A DNA stretch of 64,000 nt, taken from assembly GCF_037038585.1 (NCBI RefSeq), contig NC_092523.1, forward strand, positions 42,869,001 to 42,933,000. Reading direction: 5' to 3'. Below, piece after piece: positions 1-13,810 of the stretch; position 1 is the first letter of the stretch, and each line of letters opens with the position of its first letter. Position numbers and translations under genes: made by a program. Below the pieces are notes generated by a model that worked only from the letters and a program-made list of their open reading frames with translations, was not told the DNA's origin and did not search any database. Origin of the DNA: Patagioenas fasciata (lineage: Eukaryota; Chordata; Aves; Columbiformes; Columbidae).

Positions 1-786
1 AATGATAGCACTGGAAACACCTTCTGTCTCTGGACCTGCTAAATCAATATCTGCCTGTACATCCAAGAGGTTGACAGGAAAATGTAACTACACTGGACAG
101 AGCCTGCCTGTGTTCCGCTGCTCAGAGATGTTACTTGGAATATGGATTGTAGTTATTTTTGCTTGAGATCAGCAATGACTTAGAAATCAATCACCACATC
201 TAATGTATTATAAATAAAAATATATTTTCCATAATAATCCATGTTTTCGAGATCACTAACAAAGTGAAAAAAAAATCTTAGGGATAAAGAGAGTGATTTA
301 ATGTATAAAAAATAACTGTCTAAGGCAAAGCTTTCTCTGAGCTTTATCCACTTGGTAAAGTACTGTTTGTTTCTGTATAATATTTTCTGTGTTTCAGTTT
401 GCCTGTATTGTGGTTTAAATGTATTTTGAGTCAAGGTTAATATATCACATTCAGTTCAGAGTTGTGCTGTTCATAATAGCAGTGACCTGTCTTTGTGCAG
501 GGATATTACTTGCATGTTGTAACACATCTGGGATTCTTTCAGAGCTTACAGAACATTTTGTGTTTCTGAATTCATTCTTTTAAGACAGCTAGCACTTCTC
601 TGCACTTTGCACTCTTAGAATGTGTAAAATGGACATTTAACTTTTGACACGTAATGCAAATAACATTTATTGTTAGTACATGTCATGATAGCATGGTACT
701 GAGTACAATGGGAACTGAAAAAGGCAGCTTGGTGCTTCCTTTTATTTGGCTCTGGGATTCAGGAGATGTTGGGAAGGTTTATTTTA

Positions 787-800
787 TTTTTTTTTTTTTT
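787..800. repeat. poly-T run
   Basis: Fourteen consecutive T. Simple repeat with no sign of a retroposed gene in front of it on the minus strand. Confidence 0.9.
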
Positions 801-1085
801 GTTTCTTCAATTTCACACATCGTCCATGTGACTGAGCACTGTTTTTGAATTTAGGATTTGTTTTAACACCATCAATATAAATGCAAGTGTTTATGTGCAG
901 TTGTCTGGGTTTTGTGCTTAAGCTTTTTATCTGTAAAATGAAGATGTTTAGTACTGCCTCTCCATGTGGGAATTGTGAAGATAAATCTCTAGCCTTTGTG
1001 AAGTAGAAGTACACAAATAACTCTAGTTTGTAGTTTTAAAGCAATTTTTCCAATTATGTGTATTGAAAGCCTGTTTGTCTTAATA

Positions 1086-1118
1086 TTTTTTGTTTGTTTG
1101 TTTGTTTGTGTTTTTTTT
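1086..1118. repeat. (TTTG)n microsatellite
   Basis: Four to five TTTG units flanked by T runs. The same motif recurs at 27,951 and 55,074, so this is a common low-complexity type in this window. Confidence 0.9.
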
Positions 1119-2728
1119 AATGGGGAAAAGATTAATGGCTAAGAGCACAGTGATAATCTATATTTACATCACCCTTTTATTCAAATCTAAAGGATTCTGC
1201 AGTTACAAAGTGTAACATGTTTATTCATCTTCATAGGATCACACGCTGTGATCAAACCATAGATTTGGGACAATGCAACAAGATGAGATTGCAAGGTATA
1301 TGACTGTAAAGGCAATAATGGAGATGGGCCAGGTCCAAATAGACTCTGTTCAGCTGTAATCAGTAACAACTTGCTGTCATTTATCACACATAGCTATCTA
1401 TGCTACATCTTGCTCTTTCTTGTGAATAACAAGGTACACCTAATTGTTTCAGGTTTAGAAAATATGTCATGCAAAACTCTCCACTGGATAGTACAGTACG
1501 TGTATTTGAAGTATGCTTCCAGCTGTATATTTTGATTACAATTGACATTGAATCAAAAGCCTCTCCTGGTTAGTGGCTGAGGCAGGTTCATCACAGTGTG
1601 TCCCACACTACAGTCATGGGCAAACTCTCCCTTTGCCCCATCACATGTACAATTCTGGCAAATACATCCATGGAGAAAATTTCCCTCCTGCCACCCAGCC
1701 TGGCAACTTTCTAAATCTTGAACATGTGAAGAGAGAACACAAATTTCAGTTCTGAAAATTGTATGCCAAGAGAAACAGCTGTACACCCTATCTCCTGGTT
1801 CTAGCTCCAGTTTACCATAATTATTTCAAAAGACCAAATTCAGCCAGAAACAAAAAATATAAGTCTGTTTTGTGAGGAAAACAAAACATGATCCTGTTTT
1901 CTTTCAAAGCATGGGATAGCAAAAGATCCAAATCAAAATTACATTTTCTTAAATGTTGTTTAGAGCTTGTATTTTCATTATTTAAGTTCCTTTCTATGGT
2001 GGCAGAATGTTATTGTTCATTAATCCAATTTACAGTTATGGCTGTAGTACAATTAATCAGGAACTGATGATAAAAGTAATTGCATTTTTCTGACTTTCCT
2101 AATTTGTCAGAGCAGTTTTGGCAGTGGTTATTGTTAGCTGAGCAAGAACTCAGAAATTATTCACTGGGGTGTATTCCATTTACAAAGATGAGGTTCTGGG
2201 TCATATAAAAGGCATACTAAAATGAAGTGAGAGAATCATATAAAAGTTACTGCTGAAAAATAAACTTATTGAAATAGTGTTATTGTGATGTTCAGAAGCC
2301 AGATTTTTTAAAAGTCTAACTTCGAACATTACTTGGATCAATGACTCACTGTTTTCATGATGTAACACATCAGCTATTTTCTGTTTATTACTTAGTAATA
2401 AGAATTATTTCACAGGATTATAAACAAAGACATAATTATACTGAAGTTAATTCTATGAGATTCAGATACCACTGTGTTTTCTGAATTGATAAACATTACT
2501 GCACAATATTGGTATTGTAACAATATAAAACCAGTTTTACTAATCTACTAACTATGGCATGGAAATCACCTCTCTTGTGTAAAAATTTTCATCAATCGCC
2601 AATAAGACTTTGTTGTGAATTTGGTGATATACAGTGGGTGCAGATATCAAAACATGGAAAGAGACTCTCTAGAGAAAGAATCTATGAACTTTCCTCTCTG
2701 AAGATTTCATAATGTTCACAAAACAAAC

Positions 2729-2745
2729 TTTTTTTTTTTTTTTTT
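2729..2745. repeat. poly-T run
   Basis: Seventeen consecutive T. Simple homopolymer. Confidence 0.9.
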
Positions 2746-5700
2746 CCGTAGATCCTCATTTGAAATAAGTAGAATATTTCAGAGCTAGGATTACTTGCAA
2801 ACTTATAGAGCTAAATTTTAAAGAGTGCAAGACCCTAGAAAACTTTTCTTTCAATAATATGGTGGCAGAAAGGCTTAAAAATTCCTGCAAAACAAATCCT
2901 AAACTTGTGTAAAGAATTCTGAATGTTTGTTTACAAAAGGAGCAGACTCTTACGAGAAAAAGGGATACATTTGCAATTCTTTCACTTTGCAGTCTATTTA
3001 ACAACTGTAACTTGTTGCTAACTGCCTTTGTGTGCCCACATCTTCATTCCGTGATGCAGGAAGAAGATAATTCCCTGCAGTTCAATGGCATCTTAAAACA
3101 CTATGTAAGCTTCCAGTTTCACATGAAACTCTGTGAAAAACATCATGCATCAAGCAGTTCCATCAAATTTTAATCTTTGTGTCTTGCTCATGACTTCTGA
3201 AGAAACTGTAAAAATTCATGTCAAGTTTACCATAATGTTCAGTGGAGTCAAGGATATCTGACGCATTTCCTTTCTGCATCTTGCATGGATATATTCTGAA
3301 TAGGTGTTAAAATAAGATTAGTAGTGTAATTATTGCAATCCAGATATGCTGATTACTGTACTTGCTTTTTTTCCTGTAGAATTGTCTGCAACTTTCGTAA
3401 GTTCTTTGGAAATGCCTGAATATAGTGCAATATTTGTGAATAAGGTAACTTTTGTTACTACATCTGTAGTATCAAAGAGAAGCTCTTTATTTGGAGCACT
3501 GAAAAAACTGATGTTCATGTTGGGGAAGAAGATATTTTGTCCAGTGGAGTTTGATTCTAAGTATCAATAAGTATCTATTAATAGGATCTTGAGGTAGTCG
3601 CCAATGTCCCACTCAACCTCTTGTTGAAGAAGCAAATACCAACTTCCAAAGCAATGCAGTTTATACATAGAAATGTACAAGGAAAATGGTGAATGGGGTA
3701 TTACAATGACTGAAAAGTCCCGGTGCAAGCAACGAATCTGGAGCTCACTAACTTTGAGCGCTTATGTGAATGCTTTTATTCCAAAACACAGCGTGTAAGC
3801 TTCTGCTGCAGTTCGTAGATCAGTGTAGCTTGTAGATATATCATAGCTTACTCTAAAACCACATCAAAAGAAACAGATTCTAGAATGTGAAAGTTTTGAA
3901 GTAATTCTCCTTAGTTTAAGATGAATGTAAATTTTGTAGGCTCTAGTTCCCAGGTCTTAACTGTGGTATGAATACTTGACAAATGTAAGATGTTTGTCAT
4001 AGTATCCTTTCTTGTTTCAGATCCTAAAGATTTCTAGACAAAGGATGTTAAATCTAACAACATTTTGCACTTTCATTTCTGCAAGCCCTTTATACATTTA
4101 TTGCACTGAAAAAAGCATGGAAAATAGGTATCTGAAGATACCTCATGTGAGGATGATTCCACATATTCTGATGCAATTGTCAAAGGTTTGTCTTTGACAG
4201 GACTTTTATACTAATACTTTGTATTGGTTTTTTTTGCACCATGTTGCTATGCCATTCAGATTTACTCAGGGCCGTTTTTTCTCCCCTTGCTTTACACTTA
4301 ATAAGTGAGTTTACAGGTTTTGTAACTCCACTTTTAAGAGGCGATAACATATTTTTCGCCACTGTTGGCAATGTCTAGGAATTTTGGAAGCAAACTTTTG
4401 TGTATGCATTCCTGTCTAACTTGCACTTCTGGTACATAGATTCCCTTTCAGTTTAGAGGAAGGAATAATCTTCTAAAGCTTCAGAGCATCCTTGACTCTG
4501 CCATACTCTTTGCCTTTAATTTCTTTAAAAAAAGCTACTGAACAAACTACAATTAGTCCAAATGGATGAAATACGAATTATAGCTCCTAACAAAGATCTA
4601 GGATATATAATAACTGGACTATATTTTCGTCAATAACAATAAGGCTATATAACTCAATAAGTATAGTAACAGGACGAAGCTTGTTATGAAGAAAGTTTAA
4701 GAATACAGTTCTCGATACTAATAAGGGTAGGCTGTCCCTTTATGGCCCAATGCAAGGCAAAAATCAAACAAAAATCTTGTTATTTTGCATAACAAATATT
4801 TGGTCTCCTAAATGTACTCTTGAAAATAGCTGCCAGAGTGCCATATAATGTAAAAACTCAAGTCTATTCGAACTAGCAGAGCAAGTAATGACAGTAAAAA
4901 GAATACTCATAAGGAACAGGTAAAATGAGACAAATTTCAAAACAAGGTTGTACTGAAAGTACTAAAAAAACCATACCTGCATTCCATGGGTCTTGTGGAA
5001 CTTATTAAGATAATTCTGAAGGATCCTAAAAAGGAATGAGATTTTTTTCTCTGGTGTAGTGGATGAGATAGAAACAAAGGAGGGAGGATAGGCTGGAACT
5101 CTGGAAGCATTTCTTCTTGGTAGGAGTCAGAGTGTCTGGGAGCAAGCACTCAGTCAGAGGGCTTGTGCCTTGAAGGCCCTGGTGATCCTTGTGTCTTGGG
5201 GATTCAGGGGATGGCATTTCCTCTGTTCTAGACAAGAAGCTCTTCTGTAAGAAATTCTGTCTCCTGTGTACTTCCTACATGGGAGATCTGATCTGAATGT
5301 CTGTACAAGAAATAAATACAGTAGGCATCCACATGCACTGAATTCACAAGATGAACCGGAATAATTTTTTAAAGACATTTTAGACAGTCTATGGACATTT
5401 TTGTAGCTGGTTTGTTAACAAAGGCTTTTAGAACTTGGTGCAACTGCTTTAATTTTGTTTGCATTTGCTGTTTGACATCAATATTTGGCTCATGACATCC
5501 TGGGCATGTACACAACAATCTGTTAAGGAATTTTTTTTCTTATACAGATGTGACATATTTCATTTCTCATTTTCAGTTTTTACTGCCTTGCTTTCAGAGG
5601 ATGATTGAGTCCTGTGCTGATTCAGTTATCTGAACACACCTAGGTGTGGTCATGATGGATAAAGGAGTTTGCTTTCAGCTGTTAATCAAGGCTTTCTCAA

Positions 5701-6169
5701 CCCGTCTTTGGTAGGAAAATCACAGAGTGAACTCAGAGCAACACACTATTGTAACTCTCATCTAGTAACAAAATTGGAGAACAAAATTTGGTGGTTAAAG
5801 CCAGAGGTGTACAATACAAAAACTTTCTAGAAATCGACAGTAAAACCACAGTGAAGAACTTGGCCCTTCAGTCTGCTGAAAAATAGTTTCACACTTTGCC
5901 TGAATGTCTTTCAGAAGAAACTTTAAAATTTATCTGTGTAGATTTACAGCAAAGGAAATATATAAATGGTATCTTGCGTGGCCAGAGATTTTGAAGAATT
6001 CTGTCTCTATTTAGAAAATACTTATTATTTTTAATGTCTTTGATATTTCAGCACTCTTTTAGCTTAACATTCCTTAGAACAAACAAAGTTAGACTGTTAG
6101 CATCTATGTTGTAAGATCCCATGTAATATAAATGAGCAATTTTCAGCTATTGCTTCGGTTTTGGTGTGG

Positions 6170-6194
6170 TTTTTTTTTTTTTTTTTTTTTTTTT
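6170..6194. repeat. long poly-T run
   Basis: Twenty-five consecutive T, the longest pure T run in the left half. Read on the minus strand it would be an A tail, but no recognisable retroposon body sits to its right. Confidence 0.9.
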
Positions 6195-7970
6195 AATATT
6201 TTATTTGCCAAATGCTCCCACTTTCATTTTAGTTAGCTTTTGGCAGACAGATTTGATCAGCTCTCAACCTACCATCATCACTTTTGGCAGTGATCAAATG
6301 CTTGCCAGTACTTTAATACCAATGATTCCTGTATTTTAGAATTTACTGGATGGCAGCTGTCCTAAAGGATGTTCCAGAAACCTGCAAGTGAATTATTTTG
6401 ATTTACTGTCTTGGCCCAGTGCAGATGACACTTACTATGTGGGAACTGGCAGATGTGTACAAGAAGACGTAACTGAGCTTGCCAAGTAGTTTAGAGCTCT
6501 CTACTGGGTAGAGATACAGTATGGCCATTTTTGCTATCCAAACTAGAAACAAGGCACATAGCTGATGGCCTGGGTAACACTTCTATGTATGACACAAGGG
6601 AGTTCCATTCAGATAAAGCTACTGCTGAACCCAGCAACAATAATGAATTTTAGTATGTTTTCCCCCTGGGTTAAATGAAATCATCAGAGACTTCACAGTA
6701 GTATGGATTTACTAGATTTTTTTTGTTGTTGTTCTTAACTTAGGATGGGGAAAACTGTCCAACTCAAAGAGGAGATAAACATCTATCTGTGAGAATGCCA
6801 AGAAAAAAAATACTATTTCCAGAATTTGATGTTAGCAAGTTAGTTACCAGATCATTTGACTCTTGGACTAGAAGTTTTCTCATATTATGTGCAATTTAAC
6901 CTTTCAGTCCCTTCTGGCAAAGTGCTTCCAACCAGTTAACATTTAAGTACATCCTCTCCAGTATAGATAACTACTTTAAAAGCTGGAGAGCCGGTGGGGA
7001 CAATCCAGGGGCCCTTGTGTGCAAATGTCTAGTAGTACTGGGAATGGCATCACCATGAAAAATTATTTTGGCTGCAATGAGCCAATTTTTAACCATCTCA
7101 TTAGACAGTATTTTTGCTCCTACTTCTGTGATGGCTAAGGCAATTCTGCAAGACTTAGATCCTGGAGAGAACTCAAGAAATCCTACACATTTTGTATTGC
7201 ATGCTTAGATATCAGTCTACATAGCTTGGGCAGAGGTGAGGGAAGGGTATTAGCAGTGGTGTTACCTACTAACAAATTTTAGTGCTTAGATCTGCCCTAT
7301 TATTTGGGCCAAATCTATCTGGAAATATGTTCAACTGTGGCAGATGGAAGTTGAAGCATTTTCAACTCTGGTGCAGATACTTATTGTGGGAATTTCATCC
7401 AGGGTCAAACATTGTTCAAAAACAGTATGGGAAAAATTGAGGAATCCTAGGCAAAATAGGCCAAAAAGCTCCTATGATTTTGGAAATTGGGATTTTTTTT
7501 TTACTTATTGCTAGGAGATGTAAAATTCATAACAAAATACACATTTGATTTTGCATTTTAGCAAGTGTGGGTACTAGCACTGTAATTTAATATTGCAGTC
7601 ACCTAAGCTGAAATCTGAGTTTGGTAAGGAGAAATAAACACTACTAAGTTATATGCAGACTCCTGTAAAGCAAGCTTTTCATGCAAATATACATTCTATT
7701 ATTTCTTTAAGAGCCACCAAGCTATACCTCCTAACATCCTCTACTTGATTTTTTTCACACAGCTGAAGTAAAAAGCTTTTTTCTACTTCTCAAAAGAATA
7801 CAAAAGTGAAATCCCTGAAATGTTCCAAGAGAAGTGAAATGCAGATATTCCACATTTATTTGGTTTAAATTTGTTATGTTGCTACTTTAAAATTGAGTAA
7901 GATACATACAGGAATGACTTATATTAGATCATTATACTACCCAAGCATTATTACATTTGCTGCTAAATTC

Positions 7971-8033
7971 AGGGAGAGAGAGAGACAAAGAGGGAGAGAG
8001 AGAGAGAGAAAGGAAGAGAGAGAAAGAGAGAAA
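7971..8033. repeat. GA-rich polypurine microsatellite
   Basis: About 63 bases that are almost all purine on the plus strand, mainly GA and GGGA units with one C. Long GA tracts of this kind can adopt triplex (H-DNA) structure and are usually length-variable. Confidence 0.9.
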
Positions 8034-8084
8034 TCTTGCAAAATCGCAGCCAAGAATTTATAATCAAATGTGTGTTTATACATC

Positions 8085-8116
8085 TGCATGCATATATATA
8101 TAGATAAGTATATATA
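8085..8116. repeat. TA/CATA-rich microsatellite
   Basis: Alternating TA with GCATGCA at its left edge, about 50 bases after the GA tract. Confidence 0.8.
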
Positions 8117-8901
8117 AAATCCAAAGTTATTTTAAGATCAGATAGAATAGCTGGCTCAGGAAAGTTTAATTTTGTTTTGCATATAACATTTTTTGATGTT
8201 CTGCACTAAAATAAAGGAGTTATGAAAGTGCTTGAAAATCAAAGTGACCACTGAGCTACTTGTAAACAGCTCTATCAAAATAGTTTGAAGATATATCTCA
8301 CTTGTTTTGAGGATTAAACTCTAGTTGATTTAAATTCTAGCTCATAGTTGTTCATAAGACATGAAATACAGTACAAGGGCCAAATGTTTGTCTTTAACGA
8401 ATTTAACAGATATGTCAACTGGTGAAGGTCTGAAGTGGCTGGAGGGAGGAAATAATCTGTATCCTCAGATCATAAAGTCATAGTACTGCTCTTCTTCCTC
8501 TTGGGTGTATAAAAGTAATTTGGTACCTAATATGACTACTGTCATTGCTCTGGCCTGCAAATTTTCTGTAAAAAGGCGTTTATGAACTTTTCCATGGATA
8601 CTTTAAACAGCCTCTATTCTACCAGCTGCCGCATGAATTGGGTTACAGAATTTTTCTTCTCATAAAGATGAATAATGGTGGCTATAAAAACCTAGCAACT
8701 TCCTGTTGATAAGACTACAGCATTTGCTTTCCTTTGCCCTGGATAATAACTTTCATCAATTGGGTTTTCCAGTTGCGTATGCCATATTTTAGTACTGGGG
8801 CTATGGTAGTAAAAGATGGTAGTTTCTGTTTCCCAGGATGGTCTGTACCATCGTATCACAGAAACCCAACAGTTGGCATTGATCATCATTCTGGTTTCTT
8901 G

Positions 8902-8967
8902 GCAAAAAGAGCTTGGAAAAAATGTAGCGATGATGCAAAAAGAGCTTGGAAAAAATGTAGCGAAGAT
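8902..8967 (+). repeat. 33-base tandem duplication
   Basis: Two head-to-tail copies of a 33-base unit beginning GCAAAAAGAGCTTGG, at 8,902-8,934 and 8,935-8,967. They differ at only one base near the end of the unit (GATGAT against GAAGAT). The period is a multiple of three, so it keeps frame in a short open frame (8,734-8,982), but that frame has no other sign of being coding. Confidence 0.9.
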
Positions 8968-10315
8968 GCATATCTTGAATAAGTTGGCTATGTGAGTATA
9001 TACACCTATTTCCTTCAAGAATGTCTTGTAAGAAAAAGATTTTCTATCATCTATGTTTACTCAGTAAAATTATCAGAAGGTTGTGTAAAGTTGGTTACAG
9101 ATTACTCCAAAGTAAATGATACAAAGGTTGCAGAATCCAATCAGTAAATGTCAAAACCTAAGGATCAGTTTGAAATGAGTTAAACAAAGTTAATTACCAA
9201 GCTCATTAATTCAGGTGATTTTTAGCAGGATTGTCTCCATGGCAATGCAGTTTGTGAATAATTAGTATGATAAATAGATTTGAAGGAAATACAACGTTTT
9301 GACTACTTTGGCTACTGTGATAGTGGCTGATACCACTTTGTAGTTTCGAACTGATCCATGGACTAGCAGTGAAGCAATTAATAATTGTTTGCTAGGTATC
9401 TGTCACTCCTTTGCTTCAAGATGATTAAATAAAAACAGATAAGCAGCAGTTTTGAGGGAAAAGAAGCACAGCATTGTTTTCCCATGGCATACATTGAGTT
9501 TTCACAGCACTGACAACATCATTACAAGGGGAACAGAGATGGATATTGAGGTTGTGGTTGGTACAAAATACTACCTGAATAATTGGCATGTAGTTGATGA
9601 ATCTTAAGTGTTGCTTTAAGATTTTCTAGTTACCTTGACAGCCTGTTAATTCCTTTTGTTATTGCCTGAAATCATACTTCTGGCCATGTTAAAAACATAG
9701 GATGCTAACACTGTATGCTTGTGGTTTGGAAATAAACCTTGCTGTACTGTAGTAAGAATTCCAGTTTCGATGGTCTGTCTGTGGAGACTGATGGAGTGTC
9801 TATCTGTCATTCCAGGACCTTCTGTCTTCCATCTGAATGACAGCCTATTGTTCACCCCCTCTTCTAGATTCATTTCCAAGGGAAAACCCTGGCACACCCA
9901 CACCCATATGATCCGGAGCAAAAGATGCAGGAAAGAATGGGGACAGCAGAGTAGACACAAGAGCCTTGTCCCATCCCTCAGTTATGTTAGCATATTTTTT
10001 TAAAAAAGGCCTTAAATATGATTTTGTGGCCAAAACAACACTTCTCCTCCTCCATACCATCTGCAGCATCTCAGCTTCAGGCTGTTTTGATTTACAGAAA
10101 TCTGAAAATCTGAATTAACTATTCACCAGAGTAGTGAATGTTTTTGTAGGAATTTTATCTTACAGCCCATGTATTTGACTCATTCAGTTCTGGCTAGTAA
10201 AAGTAAACAAGAGGATATTAAGTCCTTTGCCCAGATGTGGGATAATATTTATTTAATGTAAAGTAATCTGTTTTGTGAACTATCAGCAGTAGGTACATGT
10301 ATGCATGCATTTTCC

Positions 10316-10375
10316 TGGTGGGTGGTGGTGGTTGTTTTTGTTTTGTCTGTTTGTTTTCGTGGTGTGTTTGTTTGT
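10316..10375. repeat. GT/GTTT-rich low-complexity tract
   Basis: About 60 bases made almost only of G and T on the plus strand, with TGG, GTTT and TGTT units. Confidence 0.8.
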
Positions 10376-12476
10376 TCGAAGTTACAAGGTGACTTACTTC
10401 CACAGAGGACTAGATCTCCTTGCATTTACCATGAAGTGAGACCACTGTGTTGCAGTCTGGTCTCCTCCTTAACTCTACACATTTTAATGCATCTAATGTA
10501 ATGTGGTTTTTTTTAATTAGTATTTTCGGCATATGTGTAAGCTGGCTGGCCTGAGTGTGGCTTCTGTTTCGGTGTTGCAGTACTGCCTGGGGCTGCCAGG
10601 GCTGGTGATGGCCTTGGGGAACCCCACTCTCTCCTTCCCTCCACATCACACTGCCAGAACCCCATAAACAAAGATGCAGAGCTGAATGCCTGTTTTTACA
10701 TTTATGTACATATATACACAACTGTGCAGCTGTGGGTCATACTGTGGAATATCTCATTGAAAATATTTTTTGCTGAAAAGCATCGTAAATCAAATATTTT
10801 TTTTCCTAAGGTTTTAACTTGCCTAGTTCCTGTCGCAGTGATTACCTTGTGGTGATAGACTATTTCATACTGTTATTAAAGGACCAGCATGCAGCCTAAG
10901 AACCTTGTACCGGTGTCCTCCTGTACTAATGAAAATCCATATAATCAATACTAGTAAGGTAATATAACATATATTTAGTTTGGGGCCATATGTTGCAGAT
11001 CTTTGAACACAACAAGGAGATTGTGTTTTAAATAAAATATGGGTGCCCATGACAGTAGCTAACATGAGCCAAGTAGTCCATTAATGAAGAGAAGTGATTT
11101 TTATAATGGAAGTGGTACAGATCAGTGATGATCACTTGAAATTAACGGTTGTTTTCCTACTATTGAATGTTGAAAGGTGCTTTTATATTTTTATGCAAAC
11201 AATGGTAGTCTTTAAAATTTATAATAGGCCCTGTTAAAGAGATATCAAGAAGCAGGGAAACTTTCTATCCAAGCAGCAGTAACTATTATGCCTAGAACCT
11301 AGTTCAGGAAGCAAAAAAAACTGTGAACTTTTTTTTCCCTAAGAAATGCTGAATTAGAAAACCCATTATCTAAAAAGAAGAACCAAGGAAAAGATACTAG
11401 TTCGATATAGGGCTTTCTATAATCCTGTGTAAAGTGGACTTCTACGTATAATGGTCTGCAGTAAATAAAGGGAAAGGAAGAAGGTATAATATGATTTCTT
11501 CTACCAAAAGTAACATTTTAAAAATATAAGTGGCCTCTACGGTACTTGGAGTGTTTGCATGAAGATGTAACTAGCAAGTAGGCAGGTAGAGGCAAAATCT
11601 GAATGTCATAGGCTGCAGTATACACCAGAAAGGTACCAAAGACGAAGCAGAAGTCTGATGTATTCCACATTTTTTTATAAACATGGTAAATCATCTTTAG
11701 TTTCGCTACTTGATGAAACAATATGCTACTAGCTTAATTATTCTAATACAAGACCATCACTTTATTCACATCTGGTACTTCTGCCAAAAATGTAACTGGT
11801 AAATGCTGCAGATTTTTGGCCACTGGAAAAATATTCTGTCAGTTAGGAGGATCTGATTCATTTCAGTCTCTGCTAAAGTTTTACAGTTTTTGAATACAGG
11901 AAACTGTAGAGCCTCATTATGTAATGAGAAAACTTTAAACAATGGCTAAGATAGCATATTAAGCAGCTTAACTGAAACAAGTTAATTACCAAATGTATGC
12001 CATGTAAAAAACATAAAGTCACTTTTTATGGACGAGAAGATTATTTGTAGCTTCAGCTGAACACCTACAGGGTACTCAGTGAAAGCCATAGCTGGAGATC
12101 TCGATCACATTTCTATTGGTCTTTAATTCTTCCCTCTTGCCACCTGCTATGTTACACTGTGGTCGAGATTAGCTCCAACAAATTAGTGCAAGGGCTCCAA
12201 ATTCCTGTTTGTGTGTGCACATGTGTGTACATATGGTTTAGGTACCAGATGGACTGCACTGTTACAAGAAAAGTCATTGTTCCATGGAACTGAATTTCAG
12301 CACAGAAGACAGAGGCAAAGATGCTGTAACTCTTTACAAAATATATTTTAATCTTTGATAGTAAATGCATGTAATAGTAAGTATGTATTGCACAGGTATA
12401 GCAAGCACAGCACTTTTTCAGTAGTATATGCTACAGTCAGCACTTAAAGCACCCAGCTGCTGAATCAACTGAATTA

Positions 12477-12500
12477 GAACATGTCAGTGAACATGTCAGT
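12477..12500. repeat. 12-base tandem duplication
   Basis: Two exact copies of GAACATGTCAGT in tandem, at 12,477-12,488 and 12,489-12,500. Confidence 0.85.
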
Positions 12501-13559
12501 GGCAAGGTACTCTTGCCGGTGGGAGAGTTGATCCTGAGGGTCAGTTCTCTCTTTCTTTCTTAGTAAAGATTTCCACATTCCAAGGGTTCGAGTGTTAATC
12601 ACTGATTAATTACTTTCTTCAGCAGACTTGATGCTTCACTTGTTCCTACCACTCAAGTGTAAGTTTGATGATTTCTTGGGGGAGCTAGGCGTTAATCGCT
12701 GAAATAAACATTATTTCAGAGGCTTGTGATGAAAAATCAGTGTTTGTGGGTAAGCTGCTTTTGACATTGCTGGACAGTGGTAGGCAATGTGGCATCATAC
12801 AAAAATACTGATTTTGGAGCACTGAAGCACCTGCTTCCTCCCAAGTATTTTTTACCTTTGTTATCAGATTGTATTTCTGTTCCTGTTATGCTCCCAGTTG
12901 CTGTTTGCTCTATCTAGGTATTTTCCACTTAATACAGGCATAGTCAGCACAGGCCTTGTGATCACAGGTTGTACTCAGATCAGCAGCCACAGGCTTTGGT
13001 ATCACCAGCCTTGTTCACTGCCACATAATTTCAATTTGCAGGAGCACTCATGGGATTACATAGGCTGTGTTTTATATGTGGAACTCCTTGAAAAAACAGA
13101 GCACCAACACAGATTTTCACTTGTGTTTGGAAATTGAGTTACCATGCTGACATACAACATGGTGATATTGGCTGGCTGGGTAGCAGCAGCCAAGGAGAAA
13201 AATTTAAAGACTATTTTAACATTCACATCTCCCATCCTACATTCCTTCAAAAAGTTGGGTAGTGAGCCTAAGTGTTGGAAAAAGTAATCTTTACAGTAAC
13301 AGAGGTACAAAACTTTGCATTTGGCAAAAATAATACATTGCAGTCCAACGCTATGACCTGTAGTGAAATACAGAATTATTTGCATTGGTACAAATATTTG
13401 GCAGTGTACAAGATGTCTGTAACAGACAAAAAGTCCATCAAATTGCATTCTTAAGTACAAGATGATATGATTATATTGGCATCATACATGCTAAGCAAAA
13501 ATAAACTAAATGCTTTTAGTATCAGCAATACAGATGTTGGGTGAGAGAAATTCCAAATG

Positions 13560-13810
13560 ATATCTGTATCAATTCTAATTTAATTAATTATATTAATTAT
13601 ATACAAATAACATATATTAATACAGTAATTTTGATAGTAACACAGTCTAACACAATGTATTTATATTGATACTTGTATTTTCTATTAATACAAGAATACA
13701 TTAATTAAACATAGTGTAATAAGAAACATAAGAAATCTGAAAAAAAAAAGCTTTTGTTGAATCTAGAAATAGTTAAGAAAATTAAACTCTATTAATAATC
13801 TCATAATCAT
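13560..13810. repeat. very AT-rich block
   Basis: Dense TTAATTAA and ATATTAAT runs over roughly 250 bases, with few G or C. No unit length is fixed, so it is AT-rich low complexity and not a clean microsatellite. Confidence 0.7.

Larger units (their letters stand above)
1..7970. other. AT-rich non-coding sequence, left part
   Basis: No gene is recognised here. Open frames are short (under 90 residues), overlap on both strands and have no recognisable domain, as expected by chance in AT-rich DNA. Contents include a TTTG repeat near 1,086 and T runs at 787, 2,729 and 6,170. Three splice-like segments at 3,380-4,541 are treated as a finding rather than a gene. If the CpG island at 31 kb is the promoter of a rightward gene, this stretch is upstream intergenic DNA or part of a neighbouring gene's intron. 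Confidence 0.7.

Noticed and set aside
13056..13460. 134-residue minus-strand frame
   Set aside because: No recognisable family, ordinary AT-rich composition and no promoter or splice context.
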